DNA from: Strigamia acuminata
Taxonomy: Eukaryota; Arthropoda; Chilopoda; Geophilomorpha; Linotaeniidae
DNA: 60,000 nt
Direction of reading: 5' to 3'
Assembly: GCA_949358305.1 (NCBI GenBank)
Contig: OX442319.1
Coordinates: forward strand, 6,388,001-6,448,000
A model generated the notes under the pieces. It had not been told where the DNA came from and made no database searches. It was given only the letters and a program-made list of their open reading frames with translations. Positions 33,041-44,654 of the stretch are shown here, one piece after another. Position numbers and translations under genes: made by a program. Each line of letters begins with the position of its first letter. Positions within the stretch are counted from its first letter, which is position 1.

Positions 33041-34716
33041 TTATACAAATTCATTCGTGCCTGGATTCGTGAGTGGTTCCAACGTCTAAAAAAATTAATA
33101 AGATAGTGTTATTATTTAGCCAATCAGGAGGGGAGGCATTTGTCATGACATTTCATTTAAGCCAATCACATGAAAAACAAAAATCTATAAAAATTCACAA
33201 GTGGGGAATTGGAATTTTTATATTTTGAATTTTATTTTTTTGAATTGTTAAATGTATTGTAAAATTTTTAATTATGGTACCGTACCGTCAATTTTTACAA
33301 AAATGTACCGCAATAAAATAATTAAAAATCTACAAATGCAAATGGAAAGCGTGAATACGTACTTCTTCACTTACCGCCGGATACTTTGAATTTTTATCAA
33401 CAGCGAACTGATCTTCCGTAGTTTTTCGATAGACCGGATTATCGAAGTTTATACTTTTCACATTACTTCTCACGTACTGTTTGTATACACAAAATGCAAC
33501 CTGAAAAGGAATATTATATCAGCACCTTAAATTACTTAAATCATTCAGCATTTCAAAAATTAAAGGCAAAACTCCAATAGCCTTGTCCCTTGAATTTGTG
33601 TCAGAAACTAGGAGGCAGACGTACTAGCCACAAGGACAGTGTCTTAATTCAGATTAAGAACAAGGTCGCCCATGCAAGACCAATGCTGCTTATCTTTGAG
33701 CTCAAATGAGAACAGGTGGTCAGTTTGATGCGGCTATTGTAAATCCATCATAAACCATCTGTTTCATACTTTAATCATTGAAATTCAGAATGCAATCAAT
33801 TTGCACTATCTTTCCTGTTGGGTAACTCACCAGTGCTCCTGCTAACGCAAGTCCACCGATAACACCGATGACTATGCCCGCTATTTTACCAGAATCGGTC
33901 GTTTCACCCACTTCGTTGAACTCTGGAAGACCCGTACTACTGTTGTATGTTGATTCATTGTGTGCTTCAACTGTCACAAGAATGGCTAATTTTTAAAAAA
34001 AAATTATATTTTAATTACGGAGTATAATATCGACAGATTTGTTTACACGAAGCATTTTAGAACGACCATACCATGCCGAAAACACCGCTTATCGTCTATC
34101 GAACAAAATATCACTTTAACGGCAAATATTTCTATTTATTTAACGGCAGGGGCAGATTAACTACTGATAACTTAAATGCCAATAATAAAAAAGGTGGAAA
34201 ATCTTCACAACGAGATCAAACAAGATCACTCGTAATTTCATAATATTAATTCCAAATTTCTACAATTTGGATAAATGATTCTTTAATTTATTTTACCCTT
34301 GAGAAGCCATTTAACAAAACCTCAATTTAAAGATTAAAATTCACTGGTTAATTTTGTGTAATTAAAAAAAAAAAAAAACCAGGTGTGTCTATAAATAACT
34401 GACAATTCCACAGCCAAGAAACCGAGACTTTATCCCTAGAAAAATATATGTCCACAATTTCCTGGTGGTGAAATCTGAAACCCACACCCAAAACCCCACC
34501 TTAAAAATTCAACATCAACGGAAAAAAATAAAATTAAAAAGTCGAAAACACGATTTCCGCGAATAAATACTCACACAAAGTGGTCGTAGAAAGCAGTGTT
34601 ACATTATTTGAAATTTCGTCATTTCCAGTTGAGTTTGTTTCATTGGAAGCACCATGTGTTAGCACAATCACACCCGACAACACAAAGAGCACCAAAGTTC
34701 TAATTTCGCTGCACAT
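33041..34716 (-). CDS. Miniature LDLR/lipophorin-receptor-like membrane protein
   Basis: Four exons (34575-34716, 33831-33985, 33375-33500, 33041-33085) join in frame with consensus donors GTGAGT, GTGAGT and GTAAGT, giving 155 residues. Residues 1-22 form a signal peptide (hydrophobic core LVLFVLSGVIVL). A roughly 60-residue Ser/Thr/Asn-rich ectodomain with several N-glycosylation sites (NETNST, NNVT, NEST) follows. Next is a Gly/Ile/Val-rich membrane helix (about 80-103), then a cytoplasmic tail with SINFDNPVYRKTTEDQF. FDNPVY is the clathrin/ARH/Dab-binding internalisation signal of LDLR, VLDLR and insect lipophorin receptors. No LDL-A, EGF or YWTD ectodomain is encoded nearby. Either this is a tail-only receptor, or exon 1 is an alternative start of a larger gene outside the window. 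Confidence 0.75.
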
Positions 34717-34720
34717 TTGC

Positions 34721-35375
34721 CTTAAAAACGTGACAACGTGTGTGAAACTAAAAGAACAGTTGTAACCGATGTTGTTTCTGTGCTGAATCCTTATATCCGC
34801 CGACAAAATGACACACAAAAAGCAATCAGCACGATGCAGATATGGATGTGAGGAGAAAAGAGAGTCAGTGTGAGTAATCGTTCCTGGTCGCGACCGGTCG
34901 CAGCCCCCCAACCGCGTCACGCCGTGTAACCGAGTTATAACTCATGCGTTTTCAATGTTTTTAATCGATGAATTTACGATTGATTGATTGGTGGGTAAAG
35001 TTCAAGTTGGAATCAATAAGTTTGAGTCATTTAATTGATAAAAATTGGTGGTTTTTAGGTCCCGGCGACTAATGACGTCATTCGGCGCCATTGAAAAAAA
35101 ATCGAGTTGAGTGCATCGATAAGAATTTTTTTATTTTTTGTAACGGTTGATTACAGGTGCTAAACATCTGTTGGTTTTCCCGGCATCTGGCTAGACGATG
35201 AGTCACGTCAATTGGCTTTTAAAAAAAATTAGCTTGCAAAATTATAAAATGTCGAATGACGTAGGAAAATGTATGTTTTGTCAACCTTCACCCATTTTAT
35301 TTTCTAAAAGGCCGTCAAAACGATTTAATTTTCATAAAAGGTGATTTGGGATGAATATTTTGCATTGTGAAAGTT
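34721..35375. other. Upstream region of the mini receptor gene
   Basis: No coding frame. It contains a CpG-containing patch (34860-34930) that may be its promoter, then AT-rich unique sequence. Confidence 0.4.
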
Positions 35376-35379
35376 TTAT

Positions 35380-36110
35380 TCTGTTATGTACCTCCTATTG
35401 TTCACTCCCTACCCCTCAGCCGCTTGGGGTTTGTGGGTGCAGCAGGTATACCCACTGCCCCTTCAAAATTCGTGTAAATCCGTCCGAATAGTAGCAACAC
35501 ACTTTATCTCGCATTGCTGCCACTAGAGCGCGCGTTTAGCTAAGTATTCGAGTTCGAGGCTAAGCCTGTCATGTGATTTCTTTTTCATTCCCACTGCGAA
35601 GCGTGAGCTCGGAAGTGAGCGAAGTTCACTCGCAAGTTCGAATGCGAACTTATCAACTAACAGCCCCTCGGTTGTGTTGAATTGGAATTGACCGTAAGTG
35701 AGGTAATTCTCCATTCATTTCTTTAATTTAACTGATATATGTTTTGTTTAAGACGCTCCAGTGAGTGTGACTCGGTGTTAGTGCTCAATTCCAAAATGGC
35801 GGCAACCGACAATACTAATTTGAGTGAGTGCAACAAATATTATGATTTATTGAAATTTTTTTAAACCTTTTTCCGTCTCATTTCGTGTATTTTATATTTT
35901 AACTTTTCTTTGGGGGTGTAAAATCCAACTCTCTACCTCCTCGTGGTCACCCCTGGGGAAAGCTTGTTGGTTTCGAGCCAAAAGCCCAGCTAAAAGAGAG
36001 CTCTGGTGTTTCGTCAAAAATTGAGTCGATTGTACTCTGATTCGGTATTGTAAGCCTGCATTCTTATATACGAGTGTAGCATTTACAAAAATCTTTTGAA
36101 TACATGTGTA
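35380..36110 (+). repeat. Duplicated module M1, copy 1 (uninterrupted)
   Basis: About 700 bp shared with 55560-57640. It includes CCCTACCCCTCAGCCGCTTGG, a stretch around ACTAGAGCGCGCGTTTAGC, and a short ATG frame at 35796 (MAATDNTNL) ending in a GTGAGT donor at 35824. It could be a promoter plus first exon that was duplicated. Confidence 0.65.
36047..36087. repeat. TGTAAG-CATTTAC hairpin in module M1
   Basis: ATTGTAAGC, TGCATTC, loop, GAGTGTA, CATTTAC; same place in the module as the copy at 57573. Confidence 0.5.
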
Positions 36111-36559
36111 TTGTTTGCTAGTTTAATTCAATTTGCAGGCTCCTACCATCTTGCAACGATTGGTTGAAGAATGAACAAAAATTCTCGTTTTAACCATTTA
36201 TTCCTTTGAAATCAATCATCGTACTATTTCCTGGTTTGAAATTATTTCAATTTTTTTCACTTTGCTGATGAGCTTTTCCCGCTTAGAGCACTGCGTGAAA
36301 CGCATTCTCAAAGTGTTGCACACGCTGACCAATACCAATAGTATGTTGCACTGAAGAACATGTGTGACAAATTTCTTTGCCCGGTAAAAAAAAAAAAATA
36401 GAAGTTACAAGTATTTTTGGGCCAGCACACAGCACCGTGTACCGTTATCACGGTATACCAAGAACCAAAACAGTTAAGGAAAATCTGAAAACTGGATCCA
36501 CATAGGTCAGAGGCGCTGGTCATGTTGTGTATTTCTATTGCTATACTCTGGCCATGGGT

Positions 36560-38160
36560 AAGTTGAGCCTAAATCCGAGCCTTTTCTCTGGTGTAGTGAT
36601 ACAAGAAAATAGATCCAAACACCAGGATTGCAACCGATCTACTGAAATAGTAAGCGAACGTTCTAAGATTTCTGGAAGAAGCAAGCAATAAACTCTGAAC
36701 TATTTTCCCTGGCGGCAGCACAGAGTGAGTTGTGAGGCTCGGATTTAGGCTCAACTTACACATGGCCAGAGTATAGTAATAGTGATAAGTCCGCCTTTGC
36801 CGGGTCCGTCTTTTTCTTGGATCCCCTTTTTCTTCTTGGTCCACCTTTGCTGGGGCCGACGTTGCTGGCACCGACATTGCAGTCGTGTAAAAAAAAGTGC
36901 ATAAAAATGGAGAAGTAGTGGAAAAACTTGCAAAATAAGGACAAAAGCGACTTAAAGTGCAAAAGAGGAAGAACAAAGTGCAAAACTGAGATAGAGAGCA
37001 ATAGAAATGCAAAACTTGAGCGAAATAGGCGATAGAAGTGTATAACTACTACATTACGTGCCAAAATGTAAAGACCCATCCAACTGAGCTCTTTTATGAT
37101 AATGAACCTGGTGACATGGAACCGACCAGCTTTCCCAGTCGATTTTAGTATTTTACACCCCCAATTATTTGTAAAAAGAATTGCAAATAAGTTGTAAAAA
37201 TGTAAGAAAAATATTTTATAAATAGTGGGGTAATTGTGAAAAACTCGCAATATATAAAGACAGAAGCGATCTAAATTGCCAAAGAAGTCTCTTTGTTTTT
37301 TGGTTTGGTTGTAGGTAATGCGTCCATTCTGCAACCACTATGACAACTAAAAATGCTTTTTATGCTTGTTTTGGCTCAATTCTGATTGAAAAAATGCATT
37401 CTGCTTACATTGGCATGCAAGTAAGAACGGAGTTTATCGGCATGCCGGTTAAACTCGCACTTATACCTTTAAATATTTAATTTCACTCGTTTTGTATCAG
37501 CCTCTTCCTCTTGAACAAATAATTCCTGGAGACTTTGTAAATCCACCACAATCCCCAGCAACCGTCCCGGCAAGCAGTTTAAAGCGAGAATCAATTTTCT
37601 GTTGTGGCTATTTAATTTCTGATTGTCTTTGTTGTATTCGTTTCTTGATGGTTTCTTTCCTATACGTTTATGCGGCGTTTTGCCTTTGCTGGGTCCGCCT
37701 TTGCAACGTCTGCCTTTGCTGCGCCCCGCTCGGCTGCTACCGACTTTGCTGCGTCCGCCTTTGCTGAGGCCGCCTCTGTTCGGTCGGGCGTTGTTGGCAC
37801 CGGCGTTGCAGTGGTGTAAACAAAAGTGTCTAAAAAAAGTGTAAAAGAAGTGACAAAAAAGTGTAAGAAAATGGGGAAGTAGTAAAAAACTTGCAAAATA
37901 CGGGGAAAGCGGCCTAAAGTGCAAAAGAGGAAGAAAGAAGTGCAAAACTATGAGAAAATGAACGCTAGAAATGCAAAACTATGAGAAACAAGCGATAAAA
38001 GTGCACAACTTTGAGAAAAAAAGCTATTGAAGTGCAAAACTATAAGAAAGTGTAAATGTTGTGCAAATAACTGACAAAAAGAAATGAGTTGTCCCGGTGG
38101 GCGGCAGCTCTTAGTCTACCGTCCATGTCGTGTGGTCTCTTGATATCTATTGAGTTTGAA
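36560..38160. repeat. Dispersed repeat module M2 (GCAAAACT-rich)
   Basis: Two copies (about 36780-37040 and 37660-38160) share GGC-GTTGCAGT-GTGTAAA, AAAACTTGCAAAATA and AGTGCAAAAGAGGAAGAA blocks. Further copies lie at 53745-54320, 54895-55340 and 59690-59900. Minus-strand frames here contain Ala/Lys- or Gly/Arg-rich runs from short CCTTTGCTG-type repeats; I do not regard them as proven genes. Confidence 0.55.
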
Positions 38161-38164
38161 ATAA

Positions 38165-39215
38165 AACAGTTTGTATATGAAAAACTGTACGCGAAAACGG
38201 CAAAACTGCAGGTGTAAATGACAAAACTGCATCAATTTATACAAATTAAGTAAAATAAATAATCTAATGCAAGTCCTATGTTTTGTCCTGTTTTGTCCTA
38301 TGTTTTGGTTGTGTATGGTAATGCAAGTTAGTTCTTTCTACAGGGACCATTGCAGTCTAAATGTAGGCTCCGTCAGGACAAAAAGTTACTTTATTGCTCT
38401 TTCGTCGTTACCGAATAAACTCGGCAAGTCGCGTCAAAGCTTATTGCTGCGTGCGTTTTAGAAAATCCGTCCAATACGATTTAAGTTGGCTCGATCCACT
38501 AACGTTGATTGATCGGAAAACTGTTCCCATATTGCCTCAACTGCATCTTTCAGTTGGATAACGTCTGGGCCTTTAAGGAGTTTGATGATGAAAATGGACT
38601 TTCCTTTGCACATTCCGTGGACGAACGTGGTCTCCCTTGTTTTTAAATTTTAATTTTGCTATCCTAGGCGTGTGCATCTCTGGATGGCTAAAAAGAGAGT
38701 CAAAAATCGTTTAAAGCCACGTGTATTGTTTCTAATTCAATTTGCACGCTCCTACTGGCTTGCAATGATTGGTAGCAGAATGGACAAAAATTCTTAAGTT
38801 AACCATTTATGCACCTGATGAAAATGAAAGCTTTGGACACATTAAATCAAATTGTTTATATAATAACAATTTTCAATATTATATACGTTTGGTATGAAAT
38901 AAAGCAATGCACGATCATAATTTGGCACTATAATTTATTTAATTTGAATGATTTTTCGGTCATTTTATTTCAACGTCCGTGGATGCTGATTCCGAGACGG
39001 AGCTGTTTTTCCAGACCTTGCTACGTCTACAAAGTGGATACTTGACAGGTGCGGTGCTACGTCGCGGCAACGGCGAAAACGCTACTTGGGTTTTTCTGCT
39101 TTTCGTTTTTTGAAAAGCCTGGTCTTCGTATCTGGGGTTGGCTTCTCTTTAGGTTCTTCTTGCATACAAAATTGCGGAAACGCGAAGTTCAAAAGCACTG
39201 CTTCTATGGCCGTTA
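38165..39215. other. Stretch without a supported gene
   Basis: Partly related to sequence near 54160-54480 (AAACTGCAGGTGTAAATG). Only short unsupported frames. Confidence 0.35.
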
Positions 39216-39216
39216 T

Positions 39217-39590
39217 ATCAGAAAATATTAAACAAAAAAAGAATATTAGAAAATATTAAACAAAAAAAGAATATCAGAAAATATTAAACAAAAAAAGAAT
39301 ATCAGAAAATATTAAACAAAAAAAGAATATCAGAAAATATTAAACAAAAAAAGAATATCAGAAAATATTAAACAAAAAAAGAATATCAGAAAATATTAAA
39401 CAAAAAAAGAATATCACAAAATATTAAACAAAAAAAGAATATCAGAAAATATTAAACAAAAAAAGAATATCACAAAATATTAAACAAAAAAAGAATATCA
39501 GAAAATATTAAACAAAAAAAGAATATCACAAAATATTAAACAAAAAAAGAATATCAGAAAATATTAAACAAAAAAAGAATATCAGAAAAT
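39217..39590 (+). repeat. 28-bp minisatellite, left part
   Basis: About 13 copies of ATCAGAAAATATTAAAC followed by seven A and GAAT. The LTR retrotransposon is inserted at 39591, and the array resumes at 53113. Confidence 0.95.
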
Positions 39591-40721
39591 TGTGATGGAT
39601 CGCGAGTCTAGGTGGTTTAGAAGCGTTTGAAAGACGCCGCGAAACAGTAAATTCACACACCCTGGTAGTTTCGTACCTGCCGTAAATCGAATGTGCGCAG
39701 GAAGTGGCAGCTAACACACTCTCAGATACTGTGCACCACACTAATATTTATTTGTGGCCGGGTATCCCGAGCTGTAAAACTCGGGGACAGAATGTCCGGT
39801 AGTCGCGTCTGAACCAAAACCCAACGCGTGACCCGCCAACAATCGTGTTTTCACACGAAGGCAAACGAATGCACGTCTCGTAGTGGCTCATAAGCAACCC
39901 CAAACTGTCGAGTCTGAACGAGGATGGGCAATTTACTCGTGCTTATACAACGCACGGGCCCTAAACCTAACTCTAAACCTGACTTAATGCTTAATTAAAG
40001 CTAAAGCCCAAATGGCAGGCGGCTAAACTAAGCTAAATGCACGCGCACGCGAAATAAACGACACAAACTTCGAACTTATGGCCAACAAATCCTGTTTGGC
40101 CTTGGATAACGCGTCACGGCGATAAAACATGAACAAAAAGGAGCAGGAAAACAAATGGTGAACGAGTGGTGTAAAACCGTGAGTTAACACGCGAAATGAA
40201 ATGAAAGCCTGAAACCGTGTTGCAGAGTTCCAGGGCGAAAGCAAAGCTACAAGTGAGCTTCGGAGTTAAACCTCAGCCATGAGCACTGGCTCCAAAGGAG
40301 CACCTACGCGTTCGGGATACTGAGATCAACTGAAGCAAAAGAGGAAAAATAGGGTGAGAGGTAAACTTGGACTCAACCAAGCTTGACCAATCACGGAAGA
40401 GTCAAGAGCCAATCAGTACAGTCGGTGCATACTAAGTGTATGACTAACGCCGACGCGTACTGACCAGAATAGATATGCAAATAGACTTGCATCGAAATCA
40501 TAAACTAAAGAAGAAAAACTAGGAGTAGATAAGAGAAAAGTGAGAGAATGAAGAGAAAGTTAGGAGAGAGTAAGAGATAAGATAGAAGGAAAATGAGGAA
40601 AACTCACGAATCAAACATAAACAAAACAACAAAGGTAGGAGAATCACAAATTAGGTTTAATAGGAACAAACACGGGTTAACAATGCGTAAACTGTACGCG
40701 TAGGAAACACGGGCCGTGACA
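39591..40721 (-). repeat. 3' LTR (1131 bp)
   Basis: In element orientation it begins TGTCACGGCCCGTG and ends CCATCACA. A TATA-like TGTATAAGC lies near 39940-39948 and AATAAA at 39747-39752, giving a plausible U3 of about 0.8 kb and an R region of about 0.2 kb. Five ACGCGT sites. Confidence 0.95.
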
Positions 40722-40732
40722 CGCCCCCACAG
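40722..40732 (-). promoter_or_regulatory. Polypurine tract
   Basis: In element orientation TGTGGGGGCG abuts the 3' LTR, a short G-rich tract in the expected place for plus-strand priming. Confidence 0.6.
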
Positions 40733-41341
40733 CCAGAGTTTTATTACTCTGTTTGAATGGAAGTAATGAAACGATACAATTATAAACATAATGAAAATCA
40801 ACAACATAATCGATCGCAACATTAGCGAAGTAAATGAAATCTAAAATAAACAAATCAAAATCAAAAATGAACATGATGCAAATCAAAACATTCGCGTGAG
40901 ACGCGTTAAAACATACACTCAAATCACAGTAAGGCAAATTGACACTTGGAAATAAAGCTAAAACTAATACAAACTTACGCTTCCAAGCAATCGTTGATTG
41001 CTGGAACTCCCACGCTCATTGCACCCATCCACCTGACCGAGAGGAAAGTTTAGGGGGTCATCTCCACCGGCACATGATTCTCGGAGGAGGAATGAGGCGT
41101 CTCCCGGGCACGCGGATAGGTACAACAGGCGCGGAAAACACTAGAAAACAAACAAAATAAATTATATATCACAATCGGGTACAAAGCAATGTTAACAAAT
41201 ATCGCTCGAAATGCTAAACACAAACAATAAAATTAAACACGCGTCCAGATGGAGACTTATCCATTTGAACTTAAAAGTTGCGCAGAAAACAAAAGTCACG
41301 TTCGAGAAACCGTTCACCAAGTTCGCAATGGTACTTCTTGG
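40733..41341 (-). other. Retrotransposon 3' untranslated region
   Basis: Between the stop of ORF3 and the polypurine tract; no coding frame seen. Confidence 0.6.
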
Positions 41342-43348
41342 CTAGTCACTATCACTGGCACCGTCCGGGAACATCAGCTGAAGAAGCTCTTCCACCAATC
41401 CAACGACGCGATACACCAGCACATCCTCCATCTGCTCCTCCGTACGCGGATGGTAACGCGTGAGTACATCTGCGATGAGACTTTCCAGGAAGAGGATTTG
41501 TCCATTTCGAAGCTCCAAAATGGCATGGGCCTGCGATTCAGGCCATCCGTGCTCTGTGCGGGCGATGGCGTAGAAAAACTGCCGCCACAAATCCGGGTCC
41601 GCCTGAATATACGACGTCGCTCGTCGACGCGTTGGACACTGCCAGTCGAGGGTGCCGAAGGGGAAGATTTCGTTAAATCCCTTCCGCGCCCAAAATGTAG
41701 TTGGGAAATCCTGGTAGTCCAGGAATCGCATCCGGTTTCCATCGGACCGCTGCCTCGCTGCCACGTGTCGTATAGCCGTCTCCCAGTCGGTGGCTCGAGG
41801 GATCGCAAGCATGTTGAACGGTGACGCATCTCCAAAACATCGTCGACGTGGACCCGTCGCCACCAAATCCGGATGTCGGATGGGCAACTGTAATTGGGGC
41901 CCCGACAAATCCGTTGACCAACCCCGCCGCCTGGACATCGCTCGGTCTTTGATCGATCCCGTAATACTGCCAAGATATGGGTTGTCCTCCGGGTAGAACC
42001 AATCGATCGCGTCCAACTTCTCCAAAAGGGCTAACTCCTTTCCCCTGAAATTCTCAGCTTCCTCCTGGGCTCGCGCCTGTCGACGTGCACGCGTTGCAAA
42101 GCATCGTTTTCGGAAATCTTCCGCCGACTCGCCGGCACGTTGAGTGAAGCCGTGCATCACTGTCTTCTCGCTCTTTCGGGGGATGAGGGCTCCAACTCCT
42201 CTTCGGCTCCCTTCCGCAGCCGGCGGCCCCTCAATGGCTAGTTGTTCGTGTGCCCCTTCTCCCCACTCAGTGGTCTCTTCGTCCTCACTCTGGGTCTGGT
42301 GAAACTCCAATGCCGGTCGTGGACGTATGGTTCTCGGGTCTCTCGCCCGAACTGGAACAATGGCCAATGCTTCCACCTCGCAGATCGGCGCCCCCTCGAT
42401 CGCTGGCAGATTGGGGCAATCGCGTTCGGTGACAATCACCGTTGAATTCGGCGGAACGGCTTGATCCCGGGCCCTCGCATCTAAATGAAGTCTTCGCAGT
42501 TGGGCGATCTCGTCCACAAGATGGTCGTTCCTCTCCTCGATGAGGCGGACGCGCTCTTGTTCCTCGGCCTCACGCGTCATTCCAGCCCTGACTACGGTCT
42601 GTGGCTCTTCCCGCTGACGCAGCGCGGCAGAATGAAGTGGACGCGTAATGGTGGGGACATCACTTTCCCTTGAATGTCGGATCACATTTATTGTGCTCGT
42701 TCCAGTCGGAAAACTCCTCAAGAGGGCCGGCAGAGGAGGAGCGCAGGCACCCGGGACCGGCATGATGGAGTTGAGCGGGGGGTACTGCCAATTTAGGGGT
42801 TGAATGCCCGCCGCTGTGGCCTCCGCGATGGTATTCCGCCAGAACGTCTCGTGCCTCCGCACAAAACGCGTAGTCGCACTAATGTCTCCTCGAATGACTT
42901 GGAAAACTGTCGGCCACTTATACTTTGATAAATCTCGCTTATCCCAGCGCTTTTTCCGCAAGGCCATTGCTTGGAGCCTCCTCATCCAGATCTTAAACTT
43001 GCCACGGCGGAGCACACCTTTTCCCAAACACGCGTTACATTCTTTTGACATATTCTCCAAATGGCCCCAGCCGGAGCACAAGGGGCATATCTCAAAGTTG
43101 GGAAATCCCCTTTCGCGAGGATGATCCGGATGATATGGTGGGATTAGGAGCGGCCCCTTCGCGTACAGATCGGGTACCGGGTATGGAGGGCGGTAAACGC
43201 CACGACGCGAAGCAGGTCGGCGTTGTCCCGCACTTGAGCATTGTTCCGCTCCGGCCATACTTCCTAGTCCTTCATCCTCATAAAGCTCCTCATCCGATGT
43301 AAAATCGAGTGATTCGTCCCCCTCGGAACTGCTGTCCTGGTCCGCCAT
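41342..43348 (-). CDS. ORF3 of the retrotransposon, unknown 668-residue protein
   Basis: A single 668-codon frame with an acidic N-terminus (about residues 1-28). A double CxxC region follows: CPLCSGWGH at 88 and CNACLGKG at 104, a DnaJ-like zinc-binding pattern. Then come a basic stretch (118-140), a charged coiled-coil-like segment (257-295) and a tryptophan-rich C-terminal half. It occupies the position of env in errantiviruses but has no signal peptide or membrane helix, so it is not an envelope protein. It lies 1.3 kb beyond pol in its own frame, so it presumably needs a spliced or internally started mRNA. I do not recognise the family. Confidence 0.8.
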   Translation of the reverse strand: MADQDSSSEGDESLDFTSDEELYEDEGLGSMAGAEQCSSAGQRRPASRRGVYRPPYPVPDLYAKGPLLIPPYHPDHPRERGFPNFEICPLCSGWGHLENMSKECNACLGKGVLRRGKFKIWMRRLQAMALRKKRWDKRDLSKYKWPTVFQVIRGDISATTRFVRRHETFWRNTIAEATAAGIQPLNWQYPPLNSIMPVPGACAPPLPALLRSFPTGTSTINVIRHSRESDVPTITRPLHSAALRQREEPQTVVRAGMTREAEEQERVRLIEERNDHLVDEIAQLRRLHLDARARDQAVPPNSTVIVTERDCPNLPAIEGAPICEVEALAIVPVRARDPRTIRPRPALEFHQTQSEDEETTEWGEGAHEQLAIEGPPAAEGSRRGVGALIPRKSEKTVMHGFTQRAGESAEDFRKRCFATRARRQARAQEEAENFRGKELALLEKLDAIDWFYPEDNPYLGSITGSIKDRAMSRRRGWSTDLSGPQLQLPIRHPDLVATGPRRRCFGDASPFNMLAIPRATDWETAIRHVAARQRSDGNRMRFLDYQDFPTTFWARKGFNEIFPFGTLDWQCPTRRRATSYIQADPDLWRQFFYAIARTEHGWPESQAHAILELRNGQILFLESLIADVLTRYHPRTEEQMEDVLVYRVVGLVEELLQLMFPDGASDSD

Positions 43349-44654
43349 GATAAGATCTCAAACTGAATGGTGAAGAAAAAGTCACAACAATAAATTTACA
43401 AATCAAATAAGATATTCACTCGTGGGCAAACCACATCCAAACATGGCGAATGAACAAAAAATACACAGTGCTCAGAATAATAACGCTAGTTTTCACAAGG
43501 AAGCTCACATACGCATGTAACGCATAAATATAAATAATGATCACAAAAAACGCGTGTGCTTCAACATTCACTAACATCCCTACAACTCATAACTTATCCA
43601 CCAAGCCATGGCGCGATTAAGTCGAATTAAATACAGAAAGAACGCGTATAAGGCCCGGTTTAACAGTTCGAAAAATACACAAAAGCATACAAATGACTCT
43701 CGTCTGCACTCCAAATAGATTCCGCTAACTATAATGTAATACACCCAAAAACAAACGCATAAGATATGGATTTTCATTACGCGAACACTAACTTGTACAT
43801 AAATATCAAAATATGCAAAGTATAAATCACTAAATAGTAGCAAATTTCCTCTAAATAAAACGCAAACAAGAATACAAAGAGAGCGCAATAAACTATCTCC
43901 AATCGCCTCGGCATTTTAAATACAAGTGAACAGACACGCGTGAGCACATGTGAATGACTAAACACGAAGAAAATTTTCTAAGTCCAACAAAGATGGACGC
44001 TCGAGCCCGGGTTGAGGTTAGAAACCGACCACGTGACCCTCACACATTCCTAAGCAGGGGGAAAATTCGGCCATGTTGGATTTTCAAAAGCGAGAGTGAC
44101 GAAGAATCCTAACTCGGGCCGTTTTGACACCAAAAACACGTAGAAAACGCGTAAAAGTTAGGTGAAATAGTTTGAACAATAAAATTACTCATTAATCCCA
44201 ACATGACAACGCGTAATAATTACATTATTGTCGGCACGGCACGAGCATCGGCGTTCGCCACTCAAACTCTCAAAATGGTTCATAATTGTCCACGAAAACA
44301 AAATAAAGTTACTCACGGCTACCAGCACGCTTAACAGGCTCAAATCCTCGACAGTCAGGCGCTCAAGTGTATCGCCTCGACGCGTTTTCAATCTCCGCCC
44401 GCTTACACGAGGCATACGCGTTGCTCAACAAGTGGAAAAACAATGGCGGTCACACACATGTGTGAAAACTGACTCATTGGTCAGCTGACCAATGACGTCC
44501 GCGCCACCACTTGAGCAAATTGCTTACTAGCAATCACAAATAGCGAACTTGAGTCCCGACATGCGCAGAATGAACATGAAAAGGTGCAATAACCGGAGAA
44601 AATAAACGAAATACACTAAAAATTGTCAAAGAATAAACAAAAACATTGACACGA
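43349..44654 (-). other. Pol-ORF3 spacer of the retrotransposon
   Basis: 1.3 kb, AT-richer than the flanking frames, with only short unsupported frames but at least eight ACGCGT sites. A splice acceptor or internal promoter for ORF3 may lie here. Confidence 0.5.

Noticed and set aside
36569-38000. Minus-strand frames with hydrophobic and Gly/Arg-rich segments
   Set aside because: They coincide with dispersed module M2 and are open in several frames at once; no splice model or conserved frame supports them.
44185-44415. Small frame with a possible membrane helix between pol and ORF3
   Set aside because: Considered as an env remnant, but it is too short, has no signal peptide and only one weak hydrophobic stretch.
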